Assembly (NCBI GenBank): GCA_029213195.1 | Contig: JARGNI010000007.1 | Coordinates: 113,878 to 177,877 of the forward strand | Length of the DNA: 64,000 bases | Reading direction: 5' to 3' | Source of the DNA: Verrucomicrobiales bacterium | GTDB taxonomy: Bacteria; Verrucomicrobiota; Verrucomicrobiia; Verrucomicrobiales; DEV007 | In this document: positions 44,741-54,073 of the stretch, in pieces | How the letters are laid out: the number at the start of each line of letters is the position of its first letter | Position numbering within the stretch: position 1 is the stretch's first letter | The notes under the pieces: model-generated | Told to the model about the DNA's origin: nothing | Seen by the model: only the letters and a program-made list of their open reading frames with translations | Databases searched by the model: none | Program-made: the position numbers and the translations under genes

Positions 44741-45946
44741 ATGAAAACAGCTACGCATATCCTGATCGCCATCCTTATGAGCATCGGCTTTTCAAGCTCG
44801 GTTTTGGCATCCGACTCATGGCAAAGACACAGCATTGATCCTGCCATTCCGATCGAACATCTCTCGGGCGCGGACGGGGTCAGGCTCGGCGATCTCAACG
44901 GGGACGGGCGGCTCGATATCGTCACAGGGTGGGAAGAAGGCAAATCCATCCGGGTGGCGCTTCAGCCCGCAAAGGAGGACCTTCGCTCCCCCTGGCCAGC
45001 CATCACGGTCGGTCGCGTCTCCTCGGCCGAAGACGCCGTTTTCGCCGATCTGGACGGGGATGGCAACCTGGATGTGGTTTCCGCCACCGAGGGCAAGAGT
45101 CGCACCATCTATGTCCACTGGGCACCTGCCAAGGCGGAGGAACTGGAGGAGGAGAAGGCCTGGAAGACCGAAGCCTTCCCACAGGACAAGGGGGAGCAAT
45201 GGTGGATGTACACCCTCCCTCACGACGTCGATGGAGATGGCGATGTCGATTTGATCGTAGGATCGAAGAATGCCACAGGAGCCATGACCTGGTTCCGCAA
45301 CCCTGGGCGAGAGAGTGCCCGCAAGCTGGATCAATGGGAGATGATCAAGATCGCAGACGCCGGCTGGATCATGTCGATCCGGTTGCTGGAGACGCCCAAG
45401 GGAAAGGGGCTCCTCTACTCGGACCGAAAAGGCAAAGCGAGCGGGATCTATCTCGCTCCCTTGTTGCAGGAGTCGCCCTGGATCGGCACCCCCGTTCTCA
45501 TCGGTGCTGCCGGAGAAGAGGTCATGTTTCTCGATGTCGCCCATCTCGATGACGATCAGAATTTCGACATCGTCGCTGCGATCCGAACGGATAAGGTGAG
45601 AACGTTTTACCAACCGGAGAATCCATTCGGGGAATGGGAAGACTCGGCGGACTTCGAACCCATCTCTTCGGAGACTTTCGGTGGTGCCAAAGCGGTTCGT
45701 GTCGGGGATCTCGACGGCGATGATCTTCCTGACTTTGCGATCACCTGCGAAGGTGCCAACGGGAAGAAGAAGGGTGCCCTCTGGATGAATCTCTACTCCG
45801 AGGTGACGCCCATCAGTGACGCGGAAGGGGTGAAATATGACCGCATCGAGCTGCTCGACCTGGATGGCGATGGCGATCTCGATCTCATCACCTGTGAAGA
45901 AAGAGCCGGCCTCGGCGTGATCTGGTTCGAGAATCCCCACCAGTAA
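44741..45946 (+). CDS. secreted FG-GAP/VCBS repeat protein
   Basis: 401 residues from the ATG at 44741, which begins a signal peptide (about 1-24, ending VLA). At least five calcium-binding style repeats are visible: GDLNGDGRLDIVTG, ADLDGDGNLDVVSA, HDVDGDGDVDLIVG, GDLDGDDLPDFAI and LDLDGDGDLDLITC. They build a seven-bladed propeller-like fold as in integrin alpha chains. The family is numerous in planctomycetes and verrucomicrobia; it is exported and thought to bind ligands or polymers. An in-frame start at 44636 would not preserve the signal. It may share a transcript with the DUF1549-DUF1553 gene 95 bases downstream. Confidence 0.87.
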   Translation: MKTATHILIAILMSIGFSSSVLASDSWQRHSIDPAIPIEHLSGADGVRLGDLNGDGRLDIVTGWEEGKSIRVALQPAKEDLRSPWPAITVGRVSSAEDAVFADLDGDGNLDVVSATEGKSRTIYVHWAPAKAEELEEEKAWKTEAFPQDKGEQWWMYTLPHDVDGDGDVDLIVGSKNATGAMTWFRNPGRESARKLDQWEMIKIADAGWIMSIRLLETPKGKGLLYSDRKGKASGIYLAPLLQESPWIGTPVLIGAAGEEVMFLDVAHLDDDQNFDIVAAIRTDKVRTFYQPENPFGEWEDSADFEPISSETFGGAKAVRVGDLDGDDLPDFAITCEGANGKKKGALWMNLYSEVTPISDAEGVKYDRIELLDLDGDGDLDLITCEERAGLGVIWFENPHQ

Positions 45947-46041
45947 TTCTGAGCGGACGTCTGTATCGGTCTTTTTGATTTTCACACAAGAAATTCGAAA
46001 CCATTTTTCGTCGGCTGGGTTGAATGACTCAGACAACCGAC

Positions 46042-48558
46042 ATGAAGATTCGATCGATCCCCTTCCTTCTTCTCGCTTCCTTTTTTCCGTCTTCGCTTTT
46101 CTGCGTGGCGCAGGAAATGAGTTCGTCCCAGCTGACGTCAGAACAGGAAAAGTTCTTCGAGAACAAAATCCGACCGGCTCTCGTCAAGCACTGCTACAAG
46201 TGCCACGCCGAGGAGGGAGACAAGGTCAAAGGCGGACTCCTCCTCGATACTCGGGATGCCTCTCGCTCGGGCGGTGATTCCGGCCCGGCGGTCGTTCCTT
46301 TCGATCTCCGCGAAAGCCTTCTCTACGTCGCCATCACCTATGAGGACAGCTCCCTCGAGATGCCGCCCAAGTACAAGCTTGAAGACGAGGTCATCGCCGA
46401 CTTTCGCAAGTGGATCGAGATGGGTGCCCCGGACCCGAGAGAGCGCATCCATCCGGAAGGCACGCCCCAGGAATACACCAATACGATCGACATCGAAGAG
46501 GGGCGCGAACACTGGGCGTATCAGCCGCCCCAATCTCCGGTCGTTCCCGCTGCTGCTGAGAAGGACATCCCCCTCTCCTCGATCGACGCCTTTCTCAGTA
46601 AAAAGCGAGCCGAGAAGGGACTCACCGCCAACGAGGCCGCCGATGGCTACACCTTGCTCCGGCGACTCACCTTTGATCTGACGGGGCTCCCGCCCACCTC
46701 GGAGGAGATTGCCCAGTTCGTCCCTGCCTACGAAGCACATCCGGAGAGTGCCATTGCAGAAGCTGTGTCTCGCCTTCTCGCATCTCCTGGCTTTGGAGAA
46801 CGTTGGGGCCGGCGCTGGCTTGATGTGGCACGCTACGCCGAGTCGACGGGGAAAGAGATCAATGCCACCTACCCTCACGCCTGGCGATATCGCGACTACG
46901 TCATCGACGCCTTTCAATCCGACAAGCCCTTCGACGAGTTTCTTATGGAGCAGATCGCGGGTGACCTCCTGCCGAGTGAGACTCCCGAAGAACTGATCGA
47001 GAATACGGTCGCCACGGGTTTCCTCGCCATCGGCGTCAAGGGACTCAACGAGCAGAATGCCCGCCAGTTCCGCTTCGATCTCGTCGATGAACAGATCGAT
47101 GTAACGACACGGGCGTTTCTTGGCACAACCGCCGCCTGTGCTCGCTGTCACGACCACAAGTCGGATCCGATTCCCATGTCAGACTACTACGCCATGGCCG
47201 GGATTTTTCTCAGCAGCGAAACCCTCTTCGGCACCGCCGAGGCGTTGCAGAACCGGAAGGCGACCGAGCTCATCTCCCTTCCCGCCCCCGCCGAGGCCGG
47301 AGCGTCGAGCAAGTCACTCGCGGAGATGATCGATCTCGAGTATCAACGCGACCTGGTTCGGGAGCGTCTCGCGGACATCAATACCCAGATCCGGGAAGCT
47401 CGTGCCGAGGGAAACACCGACCAGGCCCAGCGTCTCCGACTTCAAACCCTGGGACTGAACAACCGCGCCGGCCTCCTCGACCGGGAGATCGCCTCTTTCT
47501 CCGATGACGGAAAGGCCCATCCGCTCGCCATGGGCATGGCCGATCGTCCCGCCCCTTTCGACTCCCAGATCCTGATTCGAGGTGAAGAAGACAACCCGAC
47601 CGAAGAAAGAGCTCCCCGAGGATTTCTCCAGGTGATTCCCACGCCGGACCAGGAGTCGATCGGACCCGACGAGAGTGGTCGGCTTCAGATGGCGGAATGG
47701 ATGGCGTCTCCCGAGAATCCGCTGACCGCCCGAGTTTTTGTGAACCGCGTCTGGTCGTGGATGTTCGGGGAAGGAATCGTTTCCTCCGTCGACAACTTTG
47801 GACCTACGGGTGATCAGCCGAGTCATCCCGAGCTCCTCGACTATCTAGCCCTTCGGTTCATCGAACTGGATTGGTCGGTGAAAGACGTTGTCCGTGAGAT
47901 CGCTTCCTCTCAAGCCTATCGGATGAGCTCCGACTACAATGCGGCCCACTTTGAGAAAGACCCGGAGAATCGGTTCCTCTGGAGAATGAGCAAACGTCGC
48001 CTCGATGCCGAGTCGATTCGCGACGCCACTCTCGCGGTCAGTGGGCAGCTCGACACCGAGCGACCTCACGCCTCGCTTGTCGCCGAACTTGGCGACGGTT
48101 TCGTCGGTCGAAATGTCTCCGAATCCCAGATCAATACCGAGAACCGGAGGCGTTCGGTCTATCTCCCTATCGTTCGTGGTCTGGTTCCGGAATCATTGAG
48201 CCTTTTCGATTTTGCCGACCCCAACCTGATTGCCGGCAAGCGAGAAATCACGACAGTGCCGAGCCAGGCCCTCTACCTGATGAATTCGGATTTCGTGATC
48301 GAGAATGCCGAGGCCATGGCAAAACATCTTTTCCAGGATCTCGATTTGCGAGGATCGGCCCTGATCGAAGAAGCCTTTCGACGTTGTTACTCCCGCTCTC
48401 CTTCTCCCGAGGAAGCATCCAAGACTCGGGCCTATGTCGAGCGGTTCATCGCGACCGCCTCCGACTCGGGAATGGAAGCCCAACAGGCTCGTGCTCTCGC
48501 CCTGACAACCTTCTGCCAATCCCTGATCTGCTCTGCCGAGTTCCGCTACCTGAACTGA
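46042..48558 (+). CDS. PSCyt1-DUF1549-DUF1553 secreted c-type cytochrome-like protein
   Basis: 838 residues from the ATG at 46042, which opens a signal peptide (1-24). The planctomycete cytochrome domain follows with haem motif CYKCH at 51-55 and the distal MPPKYKL segment at about 112; then DUF1549 (SIDAFLSKK, LLRRLTFDLTGLPPT, CARCHDHKSDPI, which gives a second CxxCH) and DUF1553 (FVNRVWSWMFGEGIV, DNFGPTGDQPSHPELLDYLA, MSKRRLDAESIRDA). It pairs with the DUF1501 gene 73 bases downstream. These exported pairs are hallmark families of planctomycetes and verrucomicrobia, with suggested but unproven roles in polymer oxidation. Confidence 0.95.
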   Translation: MKIRSIPFLLLASFFPSSLFCVAQEMSSSQLTSEQEKFFENKIRPALVKHCYKCHAEEGDKVKGGLLLDTRDASRSGGDSGPAVVPFDLRESLLYVAITYEDSSLEMPPKYKLEDEVIADFRKWIEMGAPDPRERIHPEGTPQEYTNTIDIEEGREHWAYQPPQSPVVPAAAEKDIPLSSIDAFLSKKRAEKGLTANEAADGYTLLRRLTFDLTGLPPTSEEIAQFVPAYEAHPESAIAEAVSRLLASPGFGERWGRRWLDVARYAESTGKEINATYPHAWRYRDYVIDAFQSDKPFDEFLMEQIAGDLLPSETPEELIENTVATGFLAIGVKGLNEQNARQFRFDLVDEQIDVTTRAFLGTTAACARCHDHKSDPIPMSDYYAMAGIFLSSETLFGTAEALQNRKATELISLPAPAEAGASSKSLAEMIDLEYQRDLVRERLADINTQIREARAEGNTDQAQRLRLQTLGLNNRAGLLDREIASFSDDGKAHPLAMGMADRPAPFDSQILIRGEEDNPTEERAPRGFLQVIPTPDQESIGPDESGRLQMAEWMASPENPLTARVFVNRVWSWMFGEGIVSSVDNFGPTGDQPSHPELLDYLALRFIELDWSVKDVVREIASSQAYRMSSDYNAAHFEKDPENRFLWRMSKRRLDAESIRDATLAVSGQLDTERPHASLVAELGDGFVGRNVSESQINTENRRRSVYLPIVRGLVPESLSLFDFADPNLIAGKREITTVPSQALYLMNSDFVIENAEAMAKHLFQDLDLRGSALIEEAFRRCYSRSPSPEEASKTRAYVERFIATASDSGMEAQQARALALTTFCQSLICSAEFRYLN

Positions 48559-48631
48559 ACCCCGCTCCAACCCAATCCCGAAAAATTCGTTCATCTCCCG
48601 ACTCATTCACCTCCCCACCCTTACACTCCCC

Positions 48632-50029
48632 ATGAATCCTCAGCCTTCCTTCCTTCCCTCACGACGACTCGCGCTCCAGACGGCTTCGAGCGGCTTTGGC
48701 TATCTCGCCTTCTCCGCTCTCGCCAGCCTATCGGCCCAAAAATCAGCCTGGGCAAGTGCAGCTCCCAGCCCCCTGGCACCGAAGACTCCTCACTTCGCTC
48801 CGAAGGCGAAACGAGTCATCTTTCTCGCGATGCAGGGTGGGCCTTCGCATGTCGATACTTTCGACTACAAGCCTCAGCTCTCCAAGGACACCGGAAAGTC
48901 AGCCCGCGGCTTTGCCAAGCTCCTGGGCTCTCCGTTCTCGTTTTCTCCTCAGGGGGAAAGCGGACTCATGATCTCCGAGCTTTTTCCGCATCTCTCGGGG
49001 CACGCGGATGATCTCTGCCTGGTCAACAGCATGCACACCGATCTGCCGAATCACCCGCAGGCCACCACCCAGATGCATACGGGCAACTTCCAATTTGTCC
49101 GCCCCTCCCTGGGAGCTTGGACGCTATACGGGCTCGGCACCCAAAATGACAGCCTGCCCGGATTCGTGACCCTCGCGCCCCCCAACGGAGCCCAGAACTA
49201 CGGGAGTGCCTTTTTGCCGGCCGTCTACCAGGGAACTCCCATCGGGCGAGCTTCGCGAAATCGATTTGTCGCAACCCAGGAGCAGACTTCGATCAAGAAC
49301 ATCAAGAATCCTCAGCTCTCCAAGGACCTTCAGCGGGTCCAACTCGATTTCGTAAAATCCCTGAACCAGGAGAAGCTGAAGCGGGACGAATACCACCCCG
49401 AGGTCGAGGGGATCATCGAATCCTACGAGCTGGCGTTCCGGATGCAGGACGAGCTTCCCGATGTTCTCAATATCTCGGATGAGCCGGACTCGATCAAGGA
49501 TCTCTACGGGATCAATGACAACACGACGGGCTCCTTTGCCAGGCAGTGCCTGTCCGCGAGAAGGCTCGCCGAAGCCGGAGTTCGGTTTATCCAGCTCAAT
49601 CACGGAAACTGGGACCACCACCGCAACCTCAAGGCCGGACTGGAGCAGAACTGTGCCCAGATCGACCAACCCATTGCGGCTCTCCTGGAGGACCTCAAGC
49701 AGAGAGATATGCTCAAGGATACTCTTGTCATCTGGGCCGGTGAGTTCGGACGGACGCCTCACGGGCAGAATGGCAACGGGCGTGACCACAGCAACAAGGG
49801 TTACTCACTCTGGATGGCCGGAGGCGGCGTGCAAGGCGGCCTGCGTTTTGGATCGACCGATGAGCACGGCTACCAGGCGATCGAGGACAAAGTGCACATC
49901 CACGACTGGCACGCAACGATCCTCCACCTACTGGGACTCAACCATGAGAACCTGACCTTTCCTTACGCCGGAAGAGACTTTCGCCTCACGGATGTGCACG
50001 GCTCGGTCGTGAAGGGGATTCTTTCCTGA
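48632..50029 (+). CDS. DUF1501 domain protein, Tat-exported
   Basis: 465 residues. A twin-arginine signal (PSRRLALQTASSGFGYLAF over residues 9-27) leads into DUF1501, a sulfatase/alkaline phosphatase-superfamily fold: FLAMQGGPSHVDTFDYKP, RAGD-type spacing, VRFIQLNHGNWDHH and VIWAGEFGRTPHGQNGNGRDHSNKG in separated blocks. The GEFGRTP and NGNGRDH segments hold likely metal ligands. It is the standard partner of the DUF1549-DUF1553 protein encoded immediately upstream. Substrate not known. Confidence 0.94.
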   Translation: MNPQPSFLPSRRLALQTASSGFGYLAFSALASLSAQKSAWASAAPSPLAPKTPHFAPKAKRVIFLAMQGGPSHVDTFDYKPQLSKDTGKSARGFAKLLGSPFSFSPQGESGLMISELFPHLSGHADDLCLVNSMHTDLPNHPQATTQMHTGNFQFVRPSLGAWTLYGLGTQNDSLPGFVTLAPPNGAQNYGSAFLPAVYQGTPIGRASRNRFVATQEQTSIKNIKNPQLSKDLQRVQLDFVKSLNQEKLKRDEYHPEVEGIIESYELAFRMQDELPDVLNISDEPDSIKDLYGINDNTTGSFARQCLSARRLAEAGVRFIQLNHGNWDHHRNLKAGLEQNCAQIDQPIAALLEDLKQRDMLKDTLVIWAGEFGRTPHGQNGNGRDHSNKGYSLWMAGGGVQGGLRFGSTDEHGYQAIEDKVHIHDWHATILHLLGLNHENLTFPYAGRDFRLTDVHGSVVKGILS

Positions 50030-50090
50030 CCCACACATCCCCTCCCATCCAAACTCCAGGATCTTTTTCCGTCGATAGTTAACTTTTGCT

Positions 50091-50126
50091 AAATTTCTGG
50101 AAATTTCAGCTGATACTGATAAGCTG
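50091..50126. promoter_or_regulatory. adjacent inverted repeats before the DUF1460 gene
   Basis: Two dyads lie side by side upstream of the ATG at 50132: AAATTTC-TG-GAAATTT (50091-50106) and CAGCT-N10-AGCTG (50107-50126). Possible operator or leader stem; no regulator was linked to it. Confidence 0.35.
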
Positions 50127-50131
50127 ACACC

Positions 50132-51118
50132 ATGATGGTGTCGACGCGACGGAATTTTCTCGCCACAGGCTCAGCTTTTCTGGGCACGACGGCCCTTGGT
50201 GTTCCGATTCAGAGCAGAGCCCAAGTGGTCGCGAAACGACGGGAGCTTCCAAAATCGCTGATCTTCAAAGGAGAGGATCGTTTTCGGAAGATCGTCACGA
50301 AGGCCCAGGAGGAAGAGTGGAGAAAACTCCCGATCGGAGATCGCATCATCAGGTTCGCTCGCGAACTCCATGGGCTTCCCTACGAAAATTTCACCCTGGA
50401 GATTCACGATCATATCGAGTCGCCTTCGGTCAATCTGAATGGTCTCGATTGCTGGACCTTCTTCGAGCAAAGCCTCGGTCTCGCTCGTATGATCGCGACG
50501 GAAAAGACAATCTACAATCCAGAGGACCTTCTCCGCGAGATCGAGTTCACCCGATACCGGGGAGGAAAGTGCAGCGGGAACTACCTCGAGCGCATTCACT
50601 ATCTCGCTGAGTGGTTTTTCGAGAATGACGCCCGAGGCGCGTGTCGTCACCTCACTCCCACCCTACCGGGAGCCACACGGATTCAGGACCGGAAGATCAG
50701 TGAAATGACGGTCCTCTGGAAGAGCTATCGGTATCTCAAGAACAACCCGGAATTGAGAGCCCCCATGAAAACATGGGAAGATCGGGTCGCCGCCCTCCCC
50801 GTTTATCACATCCCCAAGTCCAAGGTCGCTGGAATCGAAAGCCAGCTTCAGAATGGAGATGTCATCGGCATCGCGACGAAGCATCATGGCGGCTTCTGCT
50901 CCCATGTGGGTCTCGCAATTCGAACCGATGACGGAGTGACACGCTTCATGCATGCCTCGAGAAACTATCGCAAGGTGGTGATCGACAAATCCATTTCCGG
51001 GTACCTCAATGACTTCAGTTCTCACGCCGGCATCCTCGTCGGTCGGCCTCTGGAGGTCGACCAGACCGTCACCAACGAAGCGCAATACCAGAACAACCTG
51101 AAGCAGCTCATTGGCTGA
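50132..51118 (+). CDS. DUF1460 (amidase-like, NlpC/P60-related) exported protein
   Basis: 328 residues. The N-terminus has a twin-arginine motif (STRRNFLATGSAFLGTTALG over residues 4-23) suggesting Tat export. DUF1460 marks: GLPYENFTLE, SVNLNGLDCWTFFEQSLGLAR, where the Cys in LDCWTF is the presumed nucleophile, and CSHVGLAIRTDDGVTRFMHAS, where the His would be the partner. Characterised relatives are peptidoglycan or amide hydrolases in the cell envelope; the target here is not known. The small membrane gene follows 24 bases later. The paired repeats at 50091-50126 may control it. Confidence 0.87.
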   Translation: MMVSTRRNFLATGSAFLGTTALGVPIQSRAQVVAKRRELPKSLIFKGEDRFRKIVTKAQEEEWRKLPIGDRIIRFARELHGLPYENFTLEIHDHIESPSVNLNGLDCWTFFEQSLGLARMIATEKTIYNPEDLLREIEFTRYRGGKCSGNYLERIHYLAEWFFENDARGACRHLTPTLPGATRIQDRKISEMTVLWKSYRYLKNNPELRAPMKTWEDRVAALPVYHIPKSKVAGIESQLQNGDVIGIATKHHGGFCSHVGLAIRTDDGVTRFMHASRNYRKVVIDKSISGYLNDFSSHAGILVGRPLEVDQTVTNEAQYQNNLKQLIG

Positions 51119-51142
51119 TCTCTTCATTCTCCCCACTGATTC

Positions 51143-51433
51143 ATGGACGCTCAACCCCTCGTCGACCCGGAATGGGCCATTCGCATCACCATCCTGCTGA
51201 GTTGGATCATGATCGCACTGGGGTTACTCAAGATAATCATTTGGATCATCGGTGAGTTCTTTCCCAAGGCCTACGAGAGGCTCAAATCCTCGGGAGCCAA
51301 GAAATTCATGACCGGATCAGGCAACCGTCTCGTCTTCGGCCTTCTCGGCTTCCTGACCTTGCTTTTCGGGTGCTTCGGCCTCGTCGCCGCTGCCTTCATG
51401 CGCTGGCTCATGAACGTCACTCCCGGCTACTGA
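51143..51433 (+). CDS. small two-helix membrane protein
   Basis: 96 residues with hydrophobic segments at about 14-36 and 63-86, joined by a polar loop (PKAYERLKSSGAKKF) and ending in MNVTPGY. No family recognised. It follows the DUF1460 gene on the same strand. Its last 117 bases overlap, tail to tail, the 3' end of the convergent gene at 51317-51958; the second helix is encoded inside that overlap, and the sequence looks genuine, so I keep it. Confidence 0.65.
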   Translation: MDAQPLVDPEWAIRITILLSWIMIALGLLKIIIWIIGEFFPKAYERLKSSGAKKFMTGSGNRLVFGLLGFLTLLFGCFGLVAAAFMRWLMNVTPGY

Positions 51434-51958
51434 GGACTTCGCTTCCTCCGCGGCAAGGAGCGCGGCCACTTCCTGTTGCACGACTTCGATCTCGTCCAGC
51501 TTGAGTCCGGGATCGGCCACGATGAAGACGTCGCCAGTCTCCTCGTGCTCGTAAAAGAGCAATTTTCGCGTCTCGGTTTCCTTGCTATCGGTAGGCACAA
51601 GTGTCTTCTTCCGTTCCAGCATCAGCGCGAGGATGTAACGCGCATGCTCGGTTCGCGAATCGTCCTCCTCGATAAACCGTCGCAACATTCCTTCAGCGGA
51701 GGTATCCTCGATCCGTTTTTCGTCCACCTCTGGCACCGGAGCCTTGTAGGTGGATTTCCAAAAGGAAAACGGTGCGGGATCGATTTCATTCCGAATCTTC
51801 TCCCAGGATTCGACGGAGTAATCCTTTCGCAGAAACCCATCGGACTCCGGATCGTCGAAGATACAGGTGTAGAACACCTGCTCGTCGACAAACGGCTCCC
51901 CTGTCAGCTCACACTGCGCATTGGTCGTTCGGATTTTCCAGTCCTGAATAATCGCCAT
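51317..51958 (-). CDS. conserved-looking hypothetical protein with an acidic tail
   Basis: 213 residues from the ATG at 51958. The N-terminal part starts MAIIQDWKIRTTNAQCELTG, with a Cys and an EPFVDEQVFYTCIF block, then ESWEKIRNEIDPAPFSFWKSTYKAP, suggesting a small treble-clef or beta-rich domain; the middle is helical (ALMLERKKTLVP, KLLFYEHEETGDVFIV). The last 40 residues are Glu/Ala/Gly-rich and low in complexity because they are read opposite the membrane helix of the overlapping gene. I recall similar proteins annotated only as hypothetical in verrucomicrobia. It follows the LptF/G-type gene on the same strand and may share its transcript. Confidence 0.65.
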   Translation of the reverse strand: MAIIQDWKIRTTNAQCELTGEPFVDEQVFYTCIFDDPESDGFLRKDYSVESWEKIRNEIDPAPFSFWKSTYKAPVPEVDEKRIEDTSAEGMLRRFIEEDDSRTEHARYILALMLERKKTLVPTDSKETETRKLLFYEHEETGDVFIVADPGLKLDEIEVVQQEVAALLAAEEAKSSVAGSDVHEPAHEGSGDEAEAPEKQGQEAEKAEDETVA

Positions 51959-52085
51959 GAAATCAGGCTCGTGATACGCCACCGGGTGACCCGGGGCAAG
52001 GGCTATTTCAGATTTTCCACCTTCCCGATTCGACCGCTTCGCTCGCGTTCTCGCTCGACACTCTCAATAGGTCCGAGGCTGCTTT

Positions 52086-53909
52086 CTAGGCTGCCTTCTG
52101 ACCAGGGAAGATGCGGCCAATCCCGGAACGGAACAAGGAACTTACCTTGGGGATCTCTCGATTCTGAGCCCGAAACCAGAGCAAGACACACCCCAGAGCC
52201 GCCACAGCAAAATTGGTCCCCCATGCCGCAATCAGCGGTGGAAACGTCCCTCGATGCCCCAGGGCAAGGAACGTCCCTCTCATCACATACATGAGTGCAA
52301 AGATGATGATCGCACCGGCCACGCCTCCCATCACTCCGCGCCTCGAGTAGACGATTCCTAGAGGAGCCGCGACTAGGATCATGGCAAGGCAGGCAAACGG
52401 CTCGGCTCCGATATACCAGAAATTGGTGCGAAAAGGGGCCAACGACGTTTTGTCCATGTCGTCATTCGCGTTCATATACATCACCAGCCCGGGAACTCCG
52501 AGAAACTCGGGATCCTGCGAAGAACTCAACACCTTCCACGGAGTCTCGGACCAGTCCGAGATTCTGAGTTCGGGAAAGGTCGAGATACGAGGGATCTGAC
52601 CCTGATCGTATTCATACACCTGGGCGTCAGTAAGAACCCACTCGGCGGGTTGCGCATCCCAATGCCACTCGGCTCGCTGCGCCTTCCAAATTTTCTCCGG
52701 CTGACCATTTTCGCGGAGCTGCCAGACGACGATCCCCGACATCGGATCGCTCAAGGTATAGGGCACTCTTCCCACATACCAGGTGCGGCGATCGACGGAA
52801 TTCACATGCATCCATCCGCGTTTCGCCCAGACATCCTTGTAGACCTCCTGCCCCTGCCGTTTCGCCCAGGATTCCTTGAAAGCGGTATCGACCAGCGCCT
52901 CCTTGTAGCCGACGGAGACCGGTGCCCATTCGTATTTGAAAGCCAACCCGATCAAGGAGCAATAGACCCCGATAATGAATATGGGAGTGAGAATGCGAAA
53001 GACACTTCGTCCCGCCCCGATCATGCTGATCAGCTCATTCGATTTCGAAAGCTTGCTCAGTGCCGAGAGACCTGAAAGGAGGACTGCAATCGGAAGGACG
53101 AACAGGATCACATAGGGAACCTGGACGATATAAAACTCCACCATGCGGCTGAAGGGAAGTCCGGTAAAGGCGGGGCCATTGTCGGTGAAGTCGGCGATGA
53201 GCCAGACCCCGATGAAGGAGAAAAGGCAGAAAGCAAAGGGAGATAGAAAGCTGTGCACGACATAGCGATCCATCAGGCTGAGCCGAAAATAGACCATCGC
53301 AGCGGCAGGCAGACTCATGAGCACGGCTGTGATCAGAACCAGCTGCCCCAGATACGCCGGGATGCTGGGAGTTTCCCCTCCAAGAGCTTTTCCGGAGATC
53401 GCCTCCTTTGTTGCGATGACATCGGCCGGCAACCAGGAAACCAGGGCGGCCACCGCAGCCACCCAGAGAGAAATCGTCACCAGGGTCCCCCTGCGTCCGC
53501 CAGCCGAAGCTTCCTCGCGGACCCACAAACTGATGAGAAACGCCACCAGCGCAAGAAAGAGCCCGATCCCTCTCCAGACGAGAGGAACCATCGAGGGAAT
53601 CGCCGATAGAGAGGAGGCCTGCCCTTCTCGCAGGGCAAATGACTCAGCCTGGTATTGCGTCCAGGTATTGTAGAAAAGGAAAGCCAGCGAGGTGAGGAGA
53701 GCTCCCATGATCAGCTTGATCGTCAGCCCCCGCTTCCCGCTACGACTGATCACGCCACCCACCCCCTCGGTGAGGAACTTCACATTCCTCCGATGGACCC
53801 GGGCTACAGCAGCCCCGGCAGCGCGCAACCGATCCGCAAAGGTCCTCTCATAGACGGGGGAATCGTTTGCCGTCTCCGAAGGAGACTCTGGGTCGAAAAA
53901 TTCGCTCAT
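52086..53909 (-). CDS. LptF/LptG family permease with N-terminal four-helix extension
   Basis: 607 residues against about 360 for LptF or LptG. The C-terminal 400 residues fit the YjgP/YjgQ family: RLSLMDRYVVHSFLSPF at about 208-224, then helices, a periplasmic beta-jellyroll-like region (about 345-505: GWMHVNSVDRRTWYVGRV, AEWVLTDAQVYEYDQGQ) and terminal helices (GVMGGVAGAIIIFALMYVMRG). The first 200 residues add a cytoplasmic lead and four extra membrane segments (about 66-86, 107-128, 141-163, 185-205). LptF and LptG form the inner-membrane part of the lipopolysaccharide export machine with LptB; no second permease or lptB is adjacent. Fits with lpxA and lptD elsewhere in the window. Confidence 0.9.
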   Translation of the reverse strand: MSEFFDPESPSETANDSPVYERTFADRLRAAGAAVARVHRRNVKFLTEGVGGVISRSGKRGLTIKLIMGALLTSLAFLFYNTWTQYQAESFALREGQASSLSAIPSMVPLVWRGIGLFLALVAFLISLWVREEASAGGRRGTLVTISLWVAAVAALVSWLPADVIATKEAISGKALGGETPSIPAYLGQLVLITAVLMSLPAAAMVYFRLSLMDRYVVHSFLSPFAFCLFSFIGVWLIADFTDNGPAFTGLPFSRMVEFYIVQVPYVILFVLPIAVLLSGLSALSKLSKSNELISMIGAGRSVFRILTPIFIIGVYCSLIGLAFKYEWAPVSVGYKEALVDTAFKESWAKRQGQEVYKDVWAKRGWMHVNSVDRRTWYVGRVPYTLSDPMSGIVVWQLRENGQPEKIWKAQRAEWHWDAQPAEWVLTDAQVYEYDQGQIPRISTFPELRISDWSETPWKVLSSSQDPEFLGVPGLVMYMNANDDMDKTSLAPFRTNFWYIGAEPFACLAMILVAAPLGIVYSRRGVMGGVAGAIIIFALMYVMRGTFLALGHRGTFPPLIAAWGTNFAVAALGCVLLWFRAQNREIPKVSSLFRSGIGRIFPGQKAA

Positions 53910-54073
53910 TGATCAGGGGGAGAACTCAGCAAAGGACACTGTTCCTCGGGTGGCAACGTCGCCAAAGTCGTGGTAAGCATCTCTCTACGCGACACCGTCG
54001 GTCGAGTCTCTCCCTTACAACGGATCTACCGACAATTTGTGAGTCCAAACTTTCGCAAGGATCGCGTCAACTC

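Noticed and set aside
44816..46036. A 406-codon open frame antisense to the FG-GAP gene, and similar long antisense frames at 30203-31423, 54083-55513 and 56941-58383
   Set aside because: All lie opposite confidently assigned genes and show no recognisable protein features; they are shadow frames.
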